Source: Balneola sp.
GTDB lineage: Bacteria; Bacteroidota; Rhodothermia; Balneolales; Balneolaceae
Direction of reading: 5' to 3'
Assembly: GCA_002694685.1 (NCBI GenBank)
Contig: NZMW01000017.1
Location: 182,345 to 246,344, forward strand
DNA length: 64,000 nt
The notes below the pieces were generated by a model. The model made no database searches. It saw only the letters and a list, made by a program, of their open reading frames with translations, and had not been told where the DNA came from. The position numbers and the translations under genes were made by a program. Positions 42,927-51,108 of this stretch are shown one piece after another (the stretch's first letter is position 1; each line of letters begins with the position of its first letter).

Positions 42927-42996
42927 TGTCTTAACATGATCTAGTTGCTGGTTTTGAAAATGAAGGGTTTTCATTTTTCCACACTATTTACGTAAT

Positions 42997-43030
42997 TAGT
43001 GGGTACAAAAATGGGTACAAAATTTCACTA
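42997..43030. repeat. Paired GGGTACAAAA repeats before the integrase
   Basis: Two direct copies of TGGGTACAAAA (from 43000 and 43012), the second continuing into GTACAAAATTTC as found at 42698-42709 across the tRNA. Position between tRNA and recombinase suggests recombinase arm-binding sites. Confidence 0.4.
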
Positions 43031-43063
43031 AAGCCCACAATCAAAAGTAAAAATGGAACAGAG

Positions 43064-44239
43064 ATGGCTAGTTTAAAAAAACGAGGAAGTGTCTATTATA
43101 TCAGATTTGCCCGAACAGAAAACGGAAAAACTAAAAGAAAGACATTTAGCTTGGGAACAACGATTAAGAGAGAAGCAGAAAAACTACGTTTAGATTTTGA
43201 GGATAAATTCGAGCGCGGAGAAATAGATCCATTTAATGGTTGGACTCCAAAGATGGCAGCAGAAAAGAAAAGGAAAAGCCTCAAAGGAAAGCATATGTCA
43301 TTGGAAGATGCTTCCGAACAATTTGTTAAACAAAGGAGTCAGGCCAATCAGCAGACCAAAGATAACTATGCAAAACACCTGAGTATGTTAATGGAGCAGG
43401 TTGGAAGAACCATGCCGGTAACCCAGATTATAGAAAGTGATATCAGAGAGTTTTGCTTCAAAGACGATTTGGCTGCTGCTACCCAGAAAAGCTACCTCAC
43501 ACACCTGTCTGTGTTTTTCAGATGGCTGCACGAAAAGAAAATCCTCAAAAAAGATCTTACTAAGAATATCAAGGCTCCAAAGGTGCCACAAAAAATTACA
43601 CAGAAGACGGTATCAAGGAAAGAGTTGGATCAAATTTTTGAAGCTTTTGATGCATTCTATAAAAAACAAGAGAAGGTAGGAGCAGTGACGAAGCCGCATC
43701 AGAAGAGACTATGGTTTAAGCCCATGATCGAAACTATTTACTACTGTGGCTTGAGGGCTAAAGAAGCTGTTAATCTAACTTGGAAGGATGTAGTGTTTAA
43801 AAACCCTAAGAAAGAAGATGATGAATACGGGGTTATCATCATCACTAATACAGAAAAGAATACAACAAAGTCGGGCATGGAAAGAATGATTCCCATTCGA
43901 AAACCTCTATACAAACGGTTAAAGAAGTGGCACAAGGACCAGGGTAGCCCAAATGACGGATATGTCTTTCCCAGTGCTTCAGGATTAGACGAATGGTCCA
44001 AAATGGATACAGGTGCTCTATCAAAGTCATACAAAAAGTTTGTTAAGATGGCTGAAAAGGTTCCAAACTCACCAACGCTTCATGGGCTCCGGCATTCCTG
44101 CGCCACCGATTTATTAGCAAAAGGTGTGTCTCCCGTAATAGTTCAAAAGATTATGGGACATGCTTCTATTAACACGACGATGATATACGAACACCTGGAT
44201 GCTAGTAATATTAATGATGCTTTAAAGGGGATAGATTAA
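43064..44239 (+). CDS. Tyrosine recombinase / integrase
   Basis: 391 residues. An N-terminal DNA-binding part precedes a SAM-like core-binding domain (about 85-170). The catalytic domain has Arg231 (CGLRAKE), His340-x2-Arg343 (HGLRHSC), His366 (GHASI) and nucleophile Tyr375 (MIYEHL). All essential residues are present. It probably inserts the right-hand element into the tRNA-Ile2 3' end, 200 bp upstream. Its stop overlaps the next start (TAATG), so that gene is coupled to it. Confidence 0.93.
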   Translation: MASLKKRGSVYYIRFARTENGKTKRKTFSLGTTIKREAEKLRLDFEDKFERGEIDPFNGWTPKMAAEKKRKSLKGKHMSLEDASEQFVKQRSQANQQTKDNYAKHLSMLMEQVGRTMPVTQIIESDIREFCFKDDLAAATQKSYLTHLSVFFRWLHEKKILKKDLTKNIKAPKVPQKITQKTVSRKELDQIFEAFDAFYKKQEKVGAVTKPHQKRLWFKPMIETIYYCGLRAKEAVNLTWKDVVFKNPKKEDDEYGVIIITNTEKNTTKSGMERMIPIRKPLYKRLKKWHKDQGSPNDGYVFPSASGLDEWSKMDTGALSKSYKKFVKMAEKVPNSPTLHGLRHSCATDLLAKGVSPVIVQKIMGHASINTTMIYEHLDASNINDALKGID

Positions 44240-44988
44240 TGGGATTTTTAGAAACACGGCAAGAAATACTAGATATCATTTACACTTGCAAAGGTATGAG
44301 TAGTTTTCCTAGACATGATATTCCATATGATGATTTAGCTGTCCATTACTCGAAAATGGAGGGATGGAATTTTGAATATGTGCAGAAAACAAGGAAACTA
44401 TATGAAGGCTTCACAGATAATTCACTTGAAAAATTAGATGGCAAAAGAAATGTTCTTTTAGAACGGATTTCTAGTTTGGGAGTTGAAATTCCAGAGTTAA
44501 TACCATTTCCTACTGGGAATGAAAAAGAATATGAAAAGGCATTTGATAAAGGAGAAAGTAAAGAGTTAGATAATGTGTTTATCAATCTTTATAAACAGTA
44601 TAGGAAGGATGTTGGGGATATAATTACAGTAAAATCCCTTGAAGAGGATGTTCCGGAGCTTTGGGAACTTCTCGAGAAGCTAGCGAAATCAGTAATAAGC
44701 TTACGTATAATTCGAGAGGTTGAAGGTGAGATTCTTGATGAAGGGAAGTATGAATATAGAATTGAGTTTTCATCCGCTGCTGCTGCATGTAATTATTATC
44801 GGGATAAAGTTGTAGATGATTTTAATGCTTTTTCAGATGCCGATGTAGAAAAGCTGAAAATTTGGTTTGAAAAAGGTGTCAAAATTAAAAGGAAAAATGA
44901 AAAGTCGAGTATCAATAAACTACTATCGACTTGGATTGGGGATGAAAGAAAAAGGCAAAATTTAACAAGAGGACGCGCAGACGAGTAA
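44239..44988 (+). CDS. Hypothetical protein coupled to the integrase
   Basis: 249 residues, soluble, acidic/lysine-rich and helical. No motif recognised. Its start shares bases with the integrase stop, suggesting co-regulation and perhaps a role in element mobility. AT-rich like the rest of this element. Confidence 0.5.
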   Translation: MGFLETRQEILDIIYTCKGMSSFPRHDIPYDDLAVHYSKMEGWNFEYVQKTRKLYEGFTDNSLEKLDGKRNVLLERISSLGVEIPELIPFPTGNEKEYEKAFDKGESKELDNVFINLYKQYRKDVGDIITVKSLEEDVPELWELLEKLAKSVISLRIIREVEGEILDEGKYEYRIEFSSAAAACNYYRDKVVDDFNAFSDADVEKLKIWFEKGVKIKRKNEKSSINKLLSTWIGDERKRQNLTRGRADE

Positions 44989-45157
44989 ATTTCATTTTTT
45001 GAGTTCTGAAAAGAAATCCATTTTTCTGAAAATCAGCTAAAATTTCTGAATCATTGGTAGAAATTTCTGAATTCTGATTCAGAAATACTTTTTTGGCATG
45101 CTGGCTTCCGGCGTGGACCGTTTCGAATTTGTGTGAAATTAAATCACTAAGTAAGAA

Positions 45158-45427
45158 ATGGTTAAAAAAATGAAAACAGATACACTTCAAAGAATTGAGA
45201 AGAAGCTTGATCTTCTGCTTAATTCCAAAAAACACAAAATCAACGAAAAACGGTATATCACAGCCAGGGAGGTTGAAGATCTAACCGGATTAAATCATCG
45301 AACGATACTAAATCGATCTAATCTCGATGAGAGTCACCCACGATATATACCATCCATACAGTTTGGTGGGAGTCGAAGGAAATACTTCGAAAGAGTTGTA
45401 ATTGAAAGAATATTCAGGTTGAGGTAG
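45158..45427 (+). CDS. HTH protein, excisionase-like
   Basis: 89 residues: short coiled N-terminus (RIEKKLDLLL), then RYITAREVEDLTGLNHRTILNRS, a MerR/excisionase-type winged helix. Upstream DNA (45000-45100) has repeated TTCTGA/TCAGAA motifs that could be binding sites. Four bases separate it from the replication gene. It could be a plasmid-type regulator or directionality factor. Confidence 0.55.
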   Translation: MVKKMKTDTLQRIEKKLDLLLNSKKHKINEKRYITAREVEDLTGLNHRTILNRSNLDESHPRYIPSIQFGGSRRKYFERVVIERIFRLR

Positions 45428-45431
45428 AACG

Positions 45432-46316
45432 ATGAAAAAATCAGAATTTTACTTCACAAAATTTCCGAATGTTTTATTAGACGACGTGATGCCAATGGTT
45501 GGACCGAGTGCCTTTAAGATTTTATCGGTAATAATCAGAAAATCGAAAGGATATCAGAAAAAAGGGGATATGATTTCTATCACTCAGTTTGAAGATAATT
45601 CGGGATTATCAAGAAACACGGTGCTTGATGCAATTAATGAGTTAGTCGATAAAAGAATCATCAAAAAACAGAAAAAGAAGAATTCATTTTGGTACAGTAT
45701 CAACGAAGATTACTTAGATATTTTGTCAAAAAATGGTAGTTCAAATTCTGAAAGGAAGGGTTCAGATTCTGAATTGCTAAAGGTTTACATTCCGAACTTA
45801 AAACCGGTTCAGAATTCGAACACACTAAAGAAAGACTTAAATAAAAACAAAATAAATACTACTAGTAATTCTATTTCTGATGAAGATTATCAGAAAGTCT
45901 GCAGTTATTGGAATCTATTATTTGATAATACCTTAGATCCGGATAATCAGAATATTAAAAAACAGATTTTTCAGGTAATTGCTCAATTTTCTGTAAATCA
46001 GCTTAAAAAAGCCATGTTTAATCGCTCTAAATCTGATTATTACAAAGAAAGAGTACCTCATCTGAGAAGTAAACCAGGATCATTTTTTGGGTATCCTGAA
46101 ACTATTACGAATGATTTAAAGAGAAAATCTAAAAATATGTTTACTTATGACGAAATGATTAGAAAAGTAGCTAATCAAGCAGGATTAACCACCGACGATT
46201 TTCAGATTATAGAAGATTTACAGGAAAATGGTGAGAAGCTATGGGAGCAAAAAAAGCAGAAAAATAGCTTTTCTGTTCAAGAATCATCTTTGAGAAACAC
46301 ACAGAATTACAGATAA
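45432..46316 (+). CDS. Phage-O-like replication initiation protein
   Basis: 294 residues. The N-terminal winged helix of the phage replication protein O type is recognisable: FTKFPNVLLD, FKILSVIIRKSKGYQKK, LSRNTVLDAINELVDKRII. The C-terminal part is unassigned. It is followed directly by a repeat-rich origin (46315-46779). In lambda-like systems O binds iterons and loads the helicase loader. Coupled with iterons, it points to an element that once replicated, or can replicate, as a plasmid. Confidence 0.7.
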   Translation: MKKSEFYFTKFPNVLLDDVMPMVGPSAFKILSVIIRKSKGYQKKGDMISITQFEDNSGLSRNTVLDAINELVDKRIIKKQKKKNSFWYSINEDYLDILSKNGSSNSERKGSDSELLKVYIPNLKPVQNSNTLKKDLNKNKINTTSNSISDEDYQKVCSYWNLLFDNTLDPDNQNIKKQIFQVIAQFSVNQLKKAMFNRSKSDYYKERVPHLRSKPGSFFGYPETITNDLKRKSKNMFTYDEMIRKVANQAGLTTDDFQIIEDLQENGEKLWEQKKQKNSFSVQESSLRNTQNYR

Positions 46317-46452
46317 TTAAGAAAAAGCTTCTTTTAAAGGATCAAAAGTATGTCTATTGACGAAAATCTGAAAATTCATCTGTTTTATATACTTGATAAC
46401 CTAGAAAGCAGAGGAAGAACGATTTACAGTTTTTCTAGTGTGCGGTGTCAGG
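46315..46452. repeat. Left copy of imperfect direct repeat flanking the iterons
   Basis: About 138 bp beginning AATTAAGAAAAAGCT and ending TCTAGTGTGCGGTGTCAG. Matched by 46643-46779 (AATTAAGGAAAAGCT ... TCTAGTGTGGAGGTGACAG), including GTATG-x3-ATTG, GAAAA-x-CTGAA and ATAAC blocks at the same spacing. The two copies bracket the 10-bp iteron array. Confidence 0.6.
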
Positions 46453-46470
46453 TATATGTAATCAGGTATA

Positions 46471-46600
46471 TAATTGGAAGGAATTGGACGTTTTTGGAAG
46501 TAAACGGAAGTAAACGGAAGTAAACGGAAGTAAACGGAAGTAAACGGAAGTAAACGGAAGGATTCGGAAGGATTCGGAACTGTACGGAAGGATTCGGAAG
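46471..46600 (+). repeat. 10-bp iteron array, probable replication origin
   Basis: Thirteen consecutive 10-bp units ending in GGAAG-like sequence. The first three are degenerate, six are identical copies of TAAACGGAAG (46501-46560), and four are variants (GATTCGGAAG and similar). The exact 10-bp phase puts every unit on the same face of the helix. It lies just downstream of the O-like replication gene. Confidence 0.75.
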
Positions 46601-46642
46601 TCAAGAGAGAAAGATCGAAAACTATGCATCCAATAAACAGAA

Positions 46643-46779
46643 AATTAAGGAAAAGCTGTCATTTAACGGCCTAAAATGTATGATTATTGGTGAAAACCTG
46701 AATTTACAATGTTATGGGATTATATAACGAGATATCAGAAAAACATTAATTTTCAGGTTATCTAGTGTGGAGGTGACAG
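46643..46779. repeat. Right copy of imperfect direct repeat flanking the iterons
   Basis: Partner of 46315-46452, offset about 328 bp. Shared landmarks: AATTAAG-x-AAAAGCT, TTTAA-x-GG, GTATG, GAAAA-x-CTGAA, ATAAC, TCTAGTGTG. It ends just before the AAA protein gene. Confidence 0.6.
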
Positions 46780-46834
46780 CTTGTGTCAGGGTTCGTGTAT
46801 AAGTTTAGATGCGATTACATCAAAAATCAGAATA

Positions 46835-47905
46835 ATGAAGCATCATAAATCAAGTAACCCAAGTCAATCAGTAGCAGCTGATAAGATCGACGCCCTTCAA
46901 CATTTTAGCACATTCGGACAGTCATTACATATATTAAGACGGAATCAGTTTCCAAGTAAATATATGGTTGGTGATGTTGGTATGGGCAAGTGGAAGGATT
47001 GGATCGCTAAAGTAGAACAGCAGTACCAATGGCTACCTGAAAACCGGATCTTGTGGATGAAAGATAACCTTCGAGGTGTAGATGGCGAGCTACATTTTTT
47101 ACATCTGGAAGATGGTATCACGCTGCGGTTTGATTCAGAATATGAAGATGTCCAGATGTTTTATGATCACAATAGTAATGCAAAAATGGTCAGCCGTTTT
47201 AAATCAGAATTAAAAGGGCTAAGAAAAGATCAGACGAAGTTCGAGATTGGGTTTCTTCAAAGTGAATTAGGGTCCATTCATATCAAATTCAGAGAATTCA
47301 CTCCGTATGAAGAAGACCTGACCACATTTTTGGGTTCTGAAGTTGAACAACTTCGGGAGGCAATGATCTCTTCTATAAACAATGAGGGTGATAGTGGATT
47401 ATATCTGCTACACGGCCAGCCGGGTACGGGCAAAACTTCCTTCATCAAAACGATATTAAGTCAGGTTAAAAACAAAGCGATCTACATCACCCCGGGTTAT
47501 GCCGATCAATTAGCTTCACCTGATTTGATTGGCGTACTGATGGATCACCCCGGAAGTGTGCTGCTTATTGAAGATGCCGAAACGGTGCTCATGAAAAGAC
47601 AGGCCGATAACTCCAATGCTGTTTCTAACCTTCTCAACCTCACTGATGGCTTCCCGGCTGACTTTCTTAAGTTGAATATTATATGCACCTTCAACACCAA
47701 GTTAGATGATATTGATTCGGCCCTGCTTCGGGAAGGGCGGTTAAAGGGGATACATGAATTTACTAAGCTAAGCATTCCAAAGGCGAACGAATTAGCCAAA
47801 CATCTCGGGAAAGAAATTGAAATCACTAAGCCTATGACGTTAGCGGAAATTTGTGATGCTGGTAGCCTGCAGCCGGAATTGGCAGTGAATGGAATTGGGT
47901 TTTAA
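46835..47905 (+). CDS. BCS1-like AAA ATPase
   Basis: 356 residues from the ATG at 46835 (MKHHKSSN); an upstream GTG would add 18 doubtful residues. The N-terminal ~165 residues are unassigned. The AAA module has Walker A GQPGTGKTSF (about 193), Walker B VLLIEDAET and arginine finger LREGRLKG as in BCS1-type AAA proteins. Bacterial relatives occur in defence loci, often with nuclease or effector partners; the next gene encodes a PD-(D/E)XK protein. A defence function is an inference. Confidence 0.7.
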   Translation: MKHHKSSNPSQSVAADKIDALQHFSTFGQSLHILRRNQFPSKYMVGDVGMGKWKDWIAKVEQQYQWLPENRILWMKDNLRGVDGELHFLHLEDGITLRFDSEYEDVQMFYDHNSNAKMVSRFKSELKGLRKDQTKFEIGFLQSELGSIHIKFREFTPYEEDLTTFLGSEVEQLREAMISSINNEGDSGLYLLHGQPGTGKTSFIKTILSQVKNKAIYITPGYADQLASPDLIGVLMDHPGSVLLIEDAETVLMKRQADNSNAVSNLLNLTDGFPADFLKLNIICTFNTKLDDIDSALLREGRLKGIHEFTKLSIPKANELAKHLGKEIEITKPMTLAEICDAGSLQPELAVNGIGF

Positions 47906-47915
47906 AGTACAGAGG

Positions 47916-48977
47916 ATGAACTTATTTAATGACTTACTTAGCCTATATAAAAAGTCAAGGGGATCAAATACCCCAACCGAAGACTACTGTACTGAATGCC
48001 TGGCAGGTATTCTAAGGAGTAATACAGAGCTTCTTAATGAATTCGCAGAGACTGTTTTAAAAATAGATAATTCAGGTAAGATCAATGTTTTTACACAAAG
48101 GAGTTATAGAACCATAGATGGTGATTTGGGTATCGTGGATATGGTATTTGAGTCAAATTCAGCACTTTGCCTGTTAGAAATGAAGGTTGAATCAGGGGAG
48201 GGGGCAGGACAACTGGAAAAATACCAACAAATTCTAAATGAAAGACCACAGAACGGTCGCAAAATGTATTTGAGGTATTGCTCACTCTACATCGATAATA
48301 AAGAAGGTTATTCAAGCTTTAAACAATTTAGATGGGCTGATATAGCTGACTTTTTGAAAGACTACACAATAGAAAATCAATTAATACAAGAATTCTATCA
48401 ATTCTTAAAGGAGAATAAAATGACTGGAAATGAACGATTTAATCATGAAGACTTAATTGGATTAAAAGTTTATGGTGATATCGCCAGTAAAGTTCATGAA
48501 GTATTTTCAGTAATTGAAGACGAGCTCAAAACTTTTGGTACTATTAGTGGTGGTATTAATTCAAGTAGTCAGATTACAAATCACAATCGCTTAGCAATTT
48601 TTTGTAGTGGTGTTATAGGAGAAAAGTGGAGTGAGGTTTTGGTCTCATATGATTTTAAGGGAATCAGGTATAAAGATGAACCAGTACTTGCTGTGCAGCT
48701 TTTTGTGCACCGGAAAAATTCTGTCTATAAGCAGTTTGTGGAAGTTGCTACTGAGTACTATCAGGATAAAAAATTTGAATCCAAAGATATTTTTTCTACA
48801 AATGAGCATGGTGGTCACATTAGGTTCGAAAAACCAATTGCCATGTTTTTTAATGAAGAAGAACAATTGCAAGAAATGGCTAGATGGGTAGAGAATAAGT
48901 TTGGGGAGGTACTGAGTTTCCGAAATGCTACTAATCAATTGGATTGGAATTTTGAAAGTAATGAGATGATTAAATGA
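47916..48977 (+). CDS. PD-(D/E)XK nuclease-like protein
   Basis: 353 residues from the ATG at 47916 (MNLFNDLL); an earlier ATG at 47889 overlaps the AAA gene. The N-terminal TEDYCTECLAGIL motif, Asp75 in GIVDMVF and Glu88-x-Lys90 in LLEMKVESGEGAGQLEKYQ form a PD-(D/E)XK site of the PDDEXK_4 kind. The C-terminal ~190 residues are unassigned. Directly after the AAA gene, so the two may form one system in which the ATPase controls the nuclease. Confidence 0.68.
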   Translation: MNLFNDLLSLYKKSRGSNTPTEDYCTECLAGILRSNTELLNEFAETVLKIDNSGKINVFTQRSYRTIDGDLGIVDMVFESNSALCLLEMKVESGEGAGQLEKYQQILNERPQNGRKMYLRYCSLYIDNKEGYSSFKQFRWADIADFLKDYTIENQLIQEFYQFLKENKMTGNERFNHEDLIGLKVYGDIASKVHEVFSVIEDELKTFGTISGGINSSSQITNHNRLAIFCSGVIGEKWSEVLVSYDFKGIRYKDEPVLAVQLFVHRKNSVYKQFVEVATEYYQDKKFESKDIFSTNEHGGHIRFEKPIAMFFNEEEQLQEMARWVENKFGEVLSFRNATNQLDWNFESNEMIK

Positions 48978-49114
48978 GTACCTACCTAACCAAATCTAAG
49001 TATCCATACGACGCAGGCTTCCAAACCTGGGTAATGCATAAAGCATATCCTGAATTCAATGTCCGTCTTATCATAACAAAAAATAGAAATACTGTAAATA
49101 AACTGATTTTTTAA
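48974..49114 (+). pseudogene. Short frame, possible remnant of a nuclease gene
   Basis: 46 codons overlapping the previous stop as ATGA. It begins MSTYLTKSKYPYDAGF and then stops after KNRNTVNKLIF. The opening resembles the start of longer PD-(D/E)XK proteins (YLTKSxY), so this may be a truncated gene. Evidence is weak. Confidence 0.3.
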
Positions 49115-49254
49115 ACTCCGGTGAGACTCTTTGTTATTATTTGCTAGTAAGTTAGCGTAAGCTTTTATTAGGAGTGATAATTTGGAAGAATAATGAGCCG
49201 ATAGGAATATCTGCCAAAACAACGGGAACGAGTTCTAGGATTACAAAAATTATT

Positions 49255-50517
49255 ATGCATAATGATCAACTTAGAGAAGAACAAATTAAGTTCGAGGAGA
49301 AAAGAGAAAAAATACTTAAAGAGAGACAAGGTCTATACAAGCTTAGAGATAAATTTACGCAAAAATTCACCCCTGAATTCATCAATACAATGCCCCTTGA
49401 AATGTATGCAATAGGCGATAAGGATGAGGGTAGGGGCGAAAATTTTTGCTATGTAATTGAAAGAGATCTAAGTGGTTTAGGGAGAATCTTAGGTTCCAAT
49501 GCCTTTAAGTTTGGAGTTTACTATGGTAAGATTGAGTCTGATGAAGAGCAGAAATATAGATTTGCTAAAAAATTCGGAGACTCTGTTGAAGAAGCATATG
49601 AGAATGTAAGGCAGGAAATTCTGAATCTACTTAAAGATGGAAAGGAAGAAAATTTAGACAGGATAGTGAAGAACAAAATTTCTCCAATGTTTAAAGGGAA
49701 GATTCTATCTAGCTACTATCCTGAAAGATATCTAAATATCTTTTCCAACGAACACCTCAAACACTATTTAGTACAATTAAACATTGACTCCCCACCAGAA
49801 TTGATAAAAGCAGATCCTGTCTATAAAAGGGACGCTTTGATTGAATTCAAAAACAGAGATGAAGTCATGAGAGATTGGTCTGTAGATCTCTTTGCTGTTT
49901 TCTTGTATGACTATTACCCAAGAAGTCCGGGCGAAAAGAAGAAAAATTCAAACAAAGGAAATGACCCATTGGATGATTACCGCAGTCCTGTATTTCCTAA
50001 AAATGCTAAACCGGAGTGGATTGATTTAGAATTAAGTAGTAATCCTAACCAAAGTAATCGTTCTGGTTCGAGGGGGAAATCTAAATCCAATCCGGATTAT
50101 TTGAAGAGGGCGAGAAGGTTAAAGGAATTGGGTAACAGGGGAGAAAAATTTGTTCTTGACATGGAGAGATCGGAACTGCTAGCTAAAGGGAAAGAAGAGC
50201 TTTCAGAAAAAGTGCAGCCTGCTGAATTTGATTATGAAGGATACGACATAAAATCATTCTATGAGGATGGCACCCCAAAATATATAGAAGTAAAATCGAC
50301 GAAGGCTAAACCCGGAAATGCAAACTTCTATCTTAGCATTAACGAATTGAACACTGCGAAGGAGCTAAAACAAAATTATTATGTTTATATCGTTTTTGAT
50401 GTTGTTTCAGAAAAACCAAAAGTTTGGAGGGTTCATAATCCATTCCATCCTGAGAACAAAAATGTTACTATTCAGCCCAATAATTTTGATGTGAAAATCA
50501 GCGTAGATAAAAAGTAA
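49255..50517 (+). CDS. DUF3883-domain protein, putative defence component
   Basis: 420 residues from the ATG at 49255 (MHNDQLRE); a GTG at 49174 is an alternative. The N-terminus is a coiled coil (about 5-35). The middle contains KILSSYYPERYLNIFSNEHL, which recurs in McrB-like and DUF3883 proteins. The C-terminal DUF3883 domain (about 295-410) has NRGEKFVLDMER ... YDIKSF ... KYIEVKSTKA, where E-x-K matches the PD-(D/E)XK fold. Such proteins are common in defence islands. No helicase domain is present. Confidence 0.65.
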   Translation: MHNDQLREEQIKFEEKREKILKERQGLYKLRDKFTQKFTPEFINTMPLEMYAIGDKDEGRGENFCYVIERDLSGLGRILGSNAFKFGVYYGKIESDEEQKYRFAKKFGDSVEEAYENVRQEILNLLKDGKEENLDRIVKNKISPMFKGKILSSYYPERYLNIFSNEHLKHYLVQLNIDSPPELIKADPVYKRDALIEFKNRDEVMRDWSVDLFAVFLYDYYPRSPGEKKKNSNKGNDPLDDYRSPVFPKNAKPEWIDLELSSNPNQSNRSGSRGKSKSNPDYLKRARRLKELGNRGEKFVLDMERSELLAKGKEELSEKVQPAEFDYEGYDIKSFYEDGTPKYIEVKSTKAKPGNANFYLSINELNTAKELKQNYYVYIVFDVVSEKPKVWRVHNPFHPENKNVTIQPNNFDVKISVDKK

Positions 50518-50550
50518 ATCCTAAGAATAGTTTTAGTTGGTAGACTCACA

Positions 50551-51084
50551 ATGAATAAGCTTTCTAATGACACAGTCAAAAAACTTAACCAGAGAGTAGA
50601 TGAATTCATCGTTGAAATAGAACCCTCGGAGGATCACTTATTCACCTATGATGAATTAATGCCAATTTATAAATCTAAGCTTCAGGAATACTCTGAGTTA
50701 GTTTTTGGTAAAATAAACAAAGACTATATTGATGAAGAGTTTGAGGAATTGACTAAAAAACTAACGGCAGCAACTCTGGATGCTACTGATGGTTCGGATG
50801 AAATACTTACAGAAATATTAGGAATAGAATGTGCCAAAATTGTTTTTAAGAATAATGAAGTCAAAAGCTCTGAAGAAGTCGATCAAGAAACAAAGGCTTA
50901 TGAAGCTCAACACAAAGCAATGAGTTACCTTTTCATAGATGGCAACAAGCCGGGTATGAGAGTAACGGAAGAGTTTAAGAGAAATATTTACAGGGATATC
51001 CGTAAAAAAGAACAAGCAGCTAACAATTCGGGATGCTTAGTCCTGATTTTTGCACTATCTAGTCTTGCTTTCTACTTAGCATAA
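50551..51084 (+). CDS. Hypothetical protein with C-terminal membrane helix
   Basis: 177 residues: acidic, helical soluble body and a C-terminal hydrophobic stretch (CLVLIFALSSLAFYLA). No family recognised. It lies 33 bp after the DUF3883 gene and 24 bp before hsdM. Its AT-rich composition contrasts sharply with hsdM, so it belongs to the inserted material and not to the restriction operon proper. Confidence 0.5.
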   Translation: MNKLSNDTVKKLNQRVDEFIVEIEPSEDHLFTYDELMPIYKSKLQEYSELVFGKINKDYIDEEFEELTKKLTAATLDATDGSDEILTEILGIECAKIVFKNNEVKSSEEVDQETKAYEAQHKAMSYLFIDGNKPGMRVTEEFKRNIYRDIRKKEQAANNSGCLVLIFALSSLAFYLA

Positions 51085-51108
51085 TTTTCAAAATTTTAAA
51101 TTAATTAC

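Noticed and set aside
46350..46520. Plus-strand 56-codon frame starting MSIDENLK and running into the iterons
   Set aside because: It ends inside the repeat array, and the same sequence recurs in the second flanking repeat without a matching frame, so it is more likely origin DNA.
46401..46604. Minus-strand frame across the 10-bp iterons
   Set aside because: The repeated LPFTSVYF-type sequence is a translation of the iterons, not a protein signature.
46315..46779. CRISPR array interpretation of the 10-bp repeats
   Set aside because: Units are contiguous with no spacers and far too short; no cas genes are nearby.
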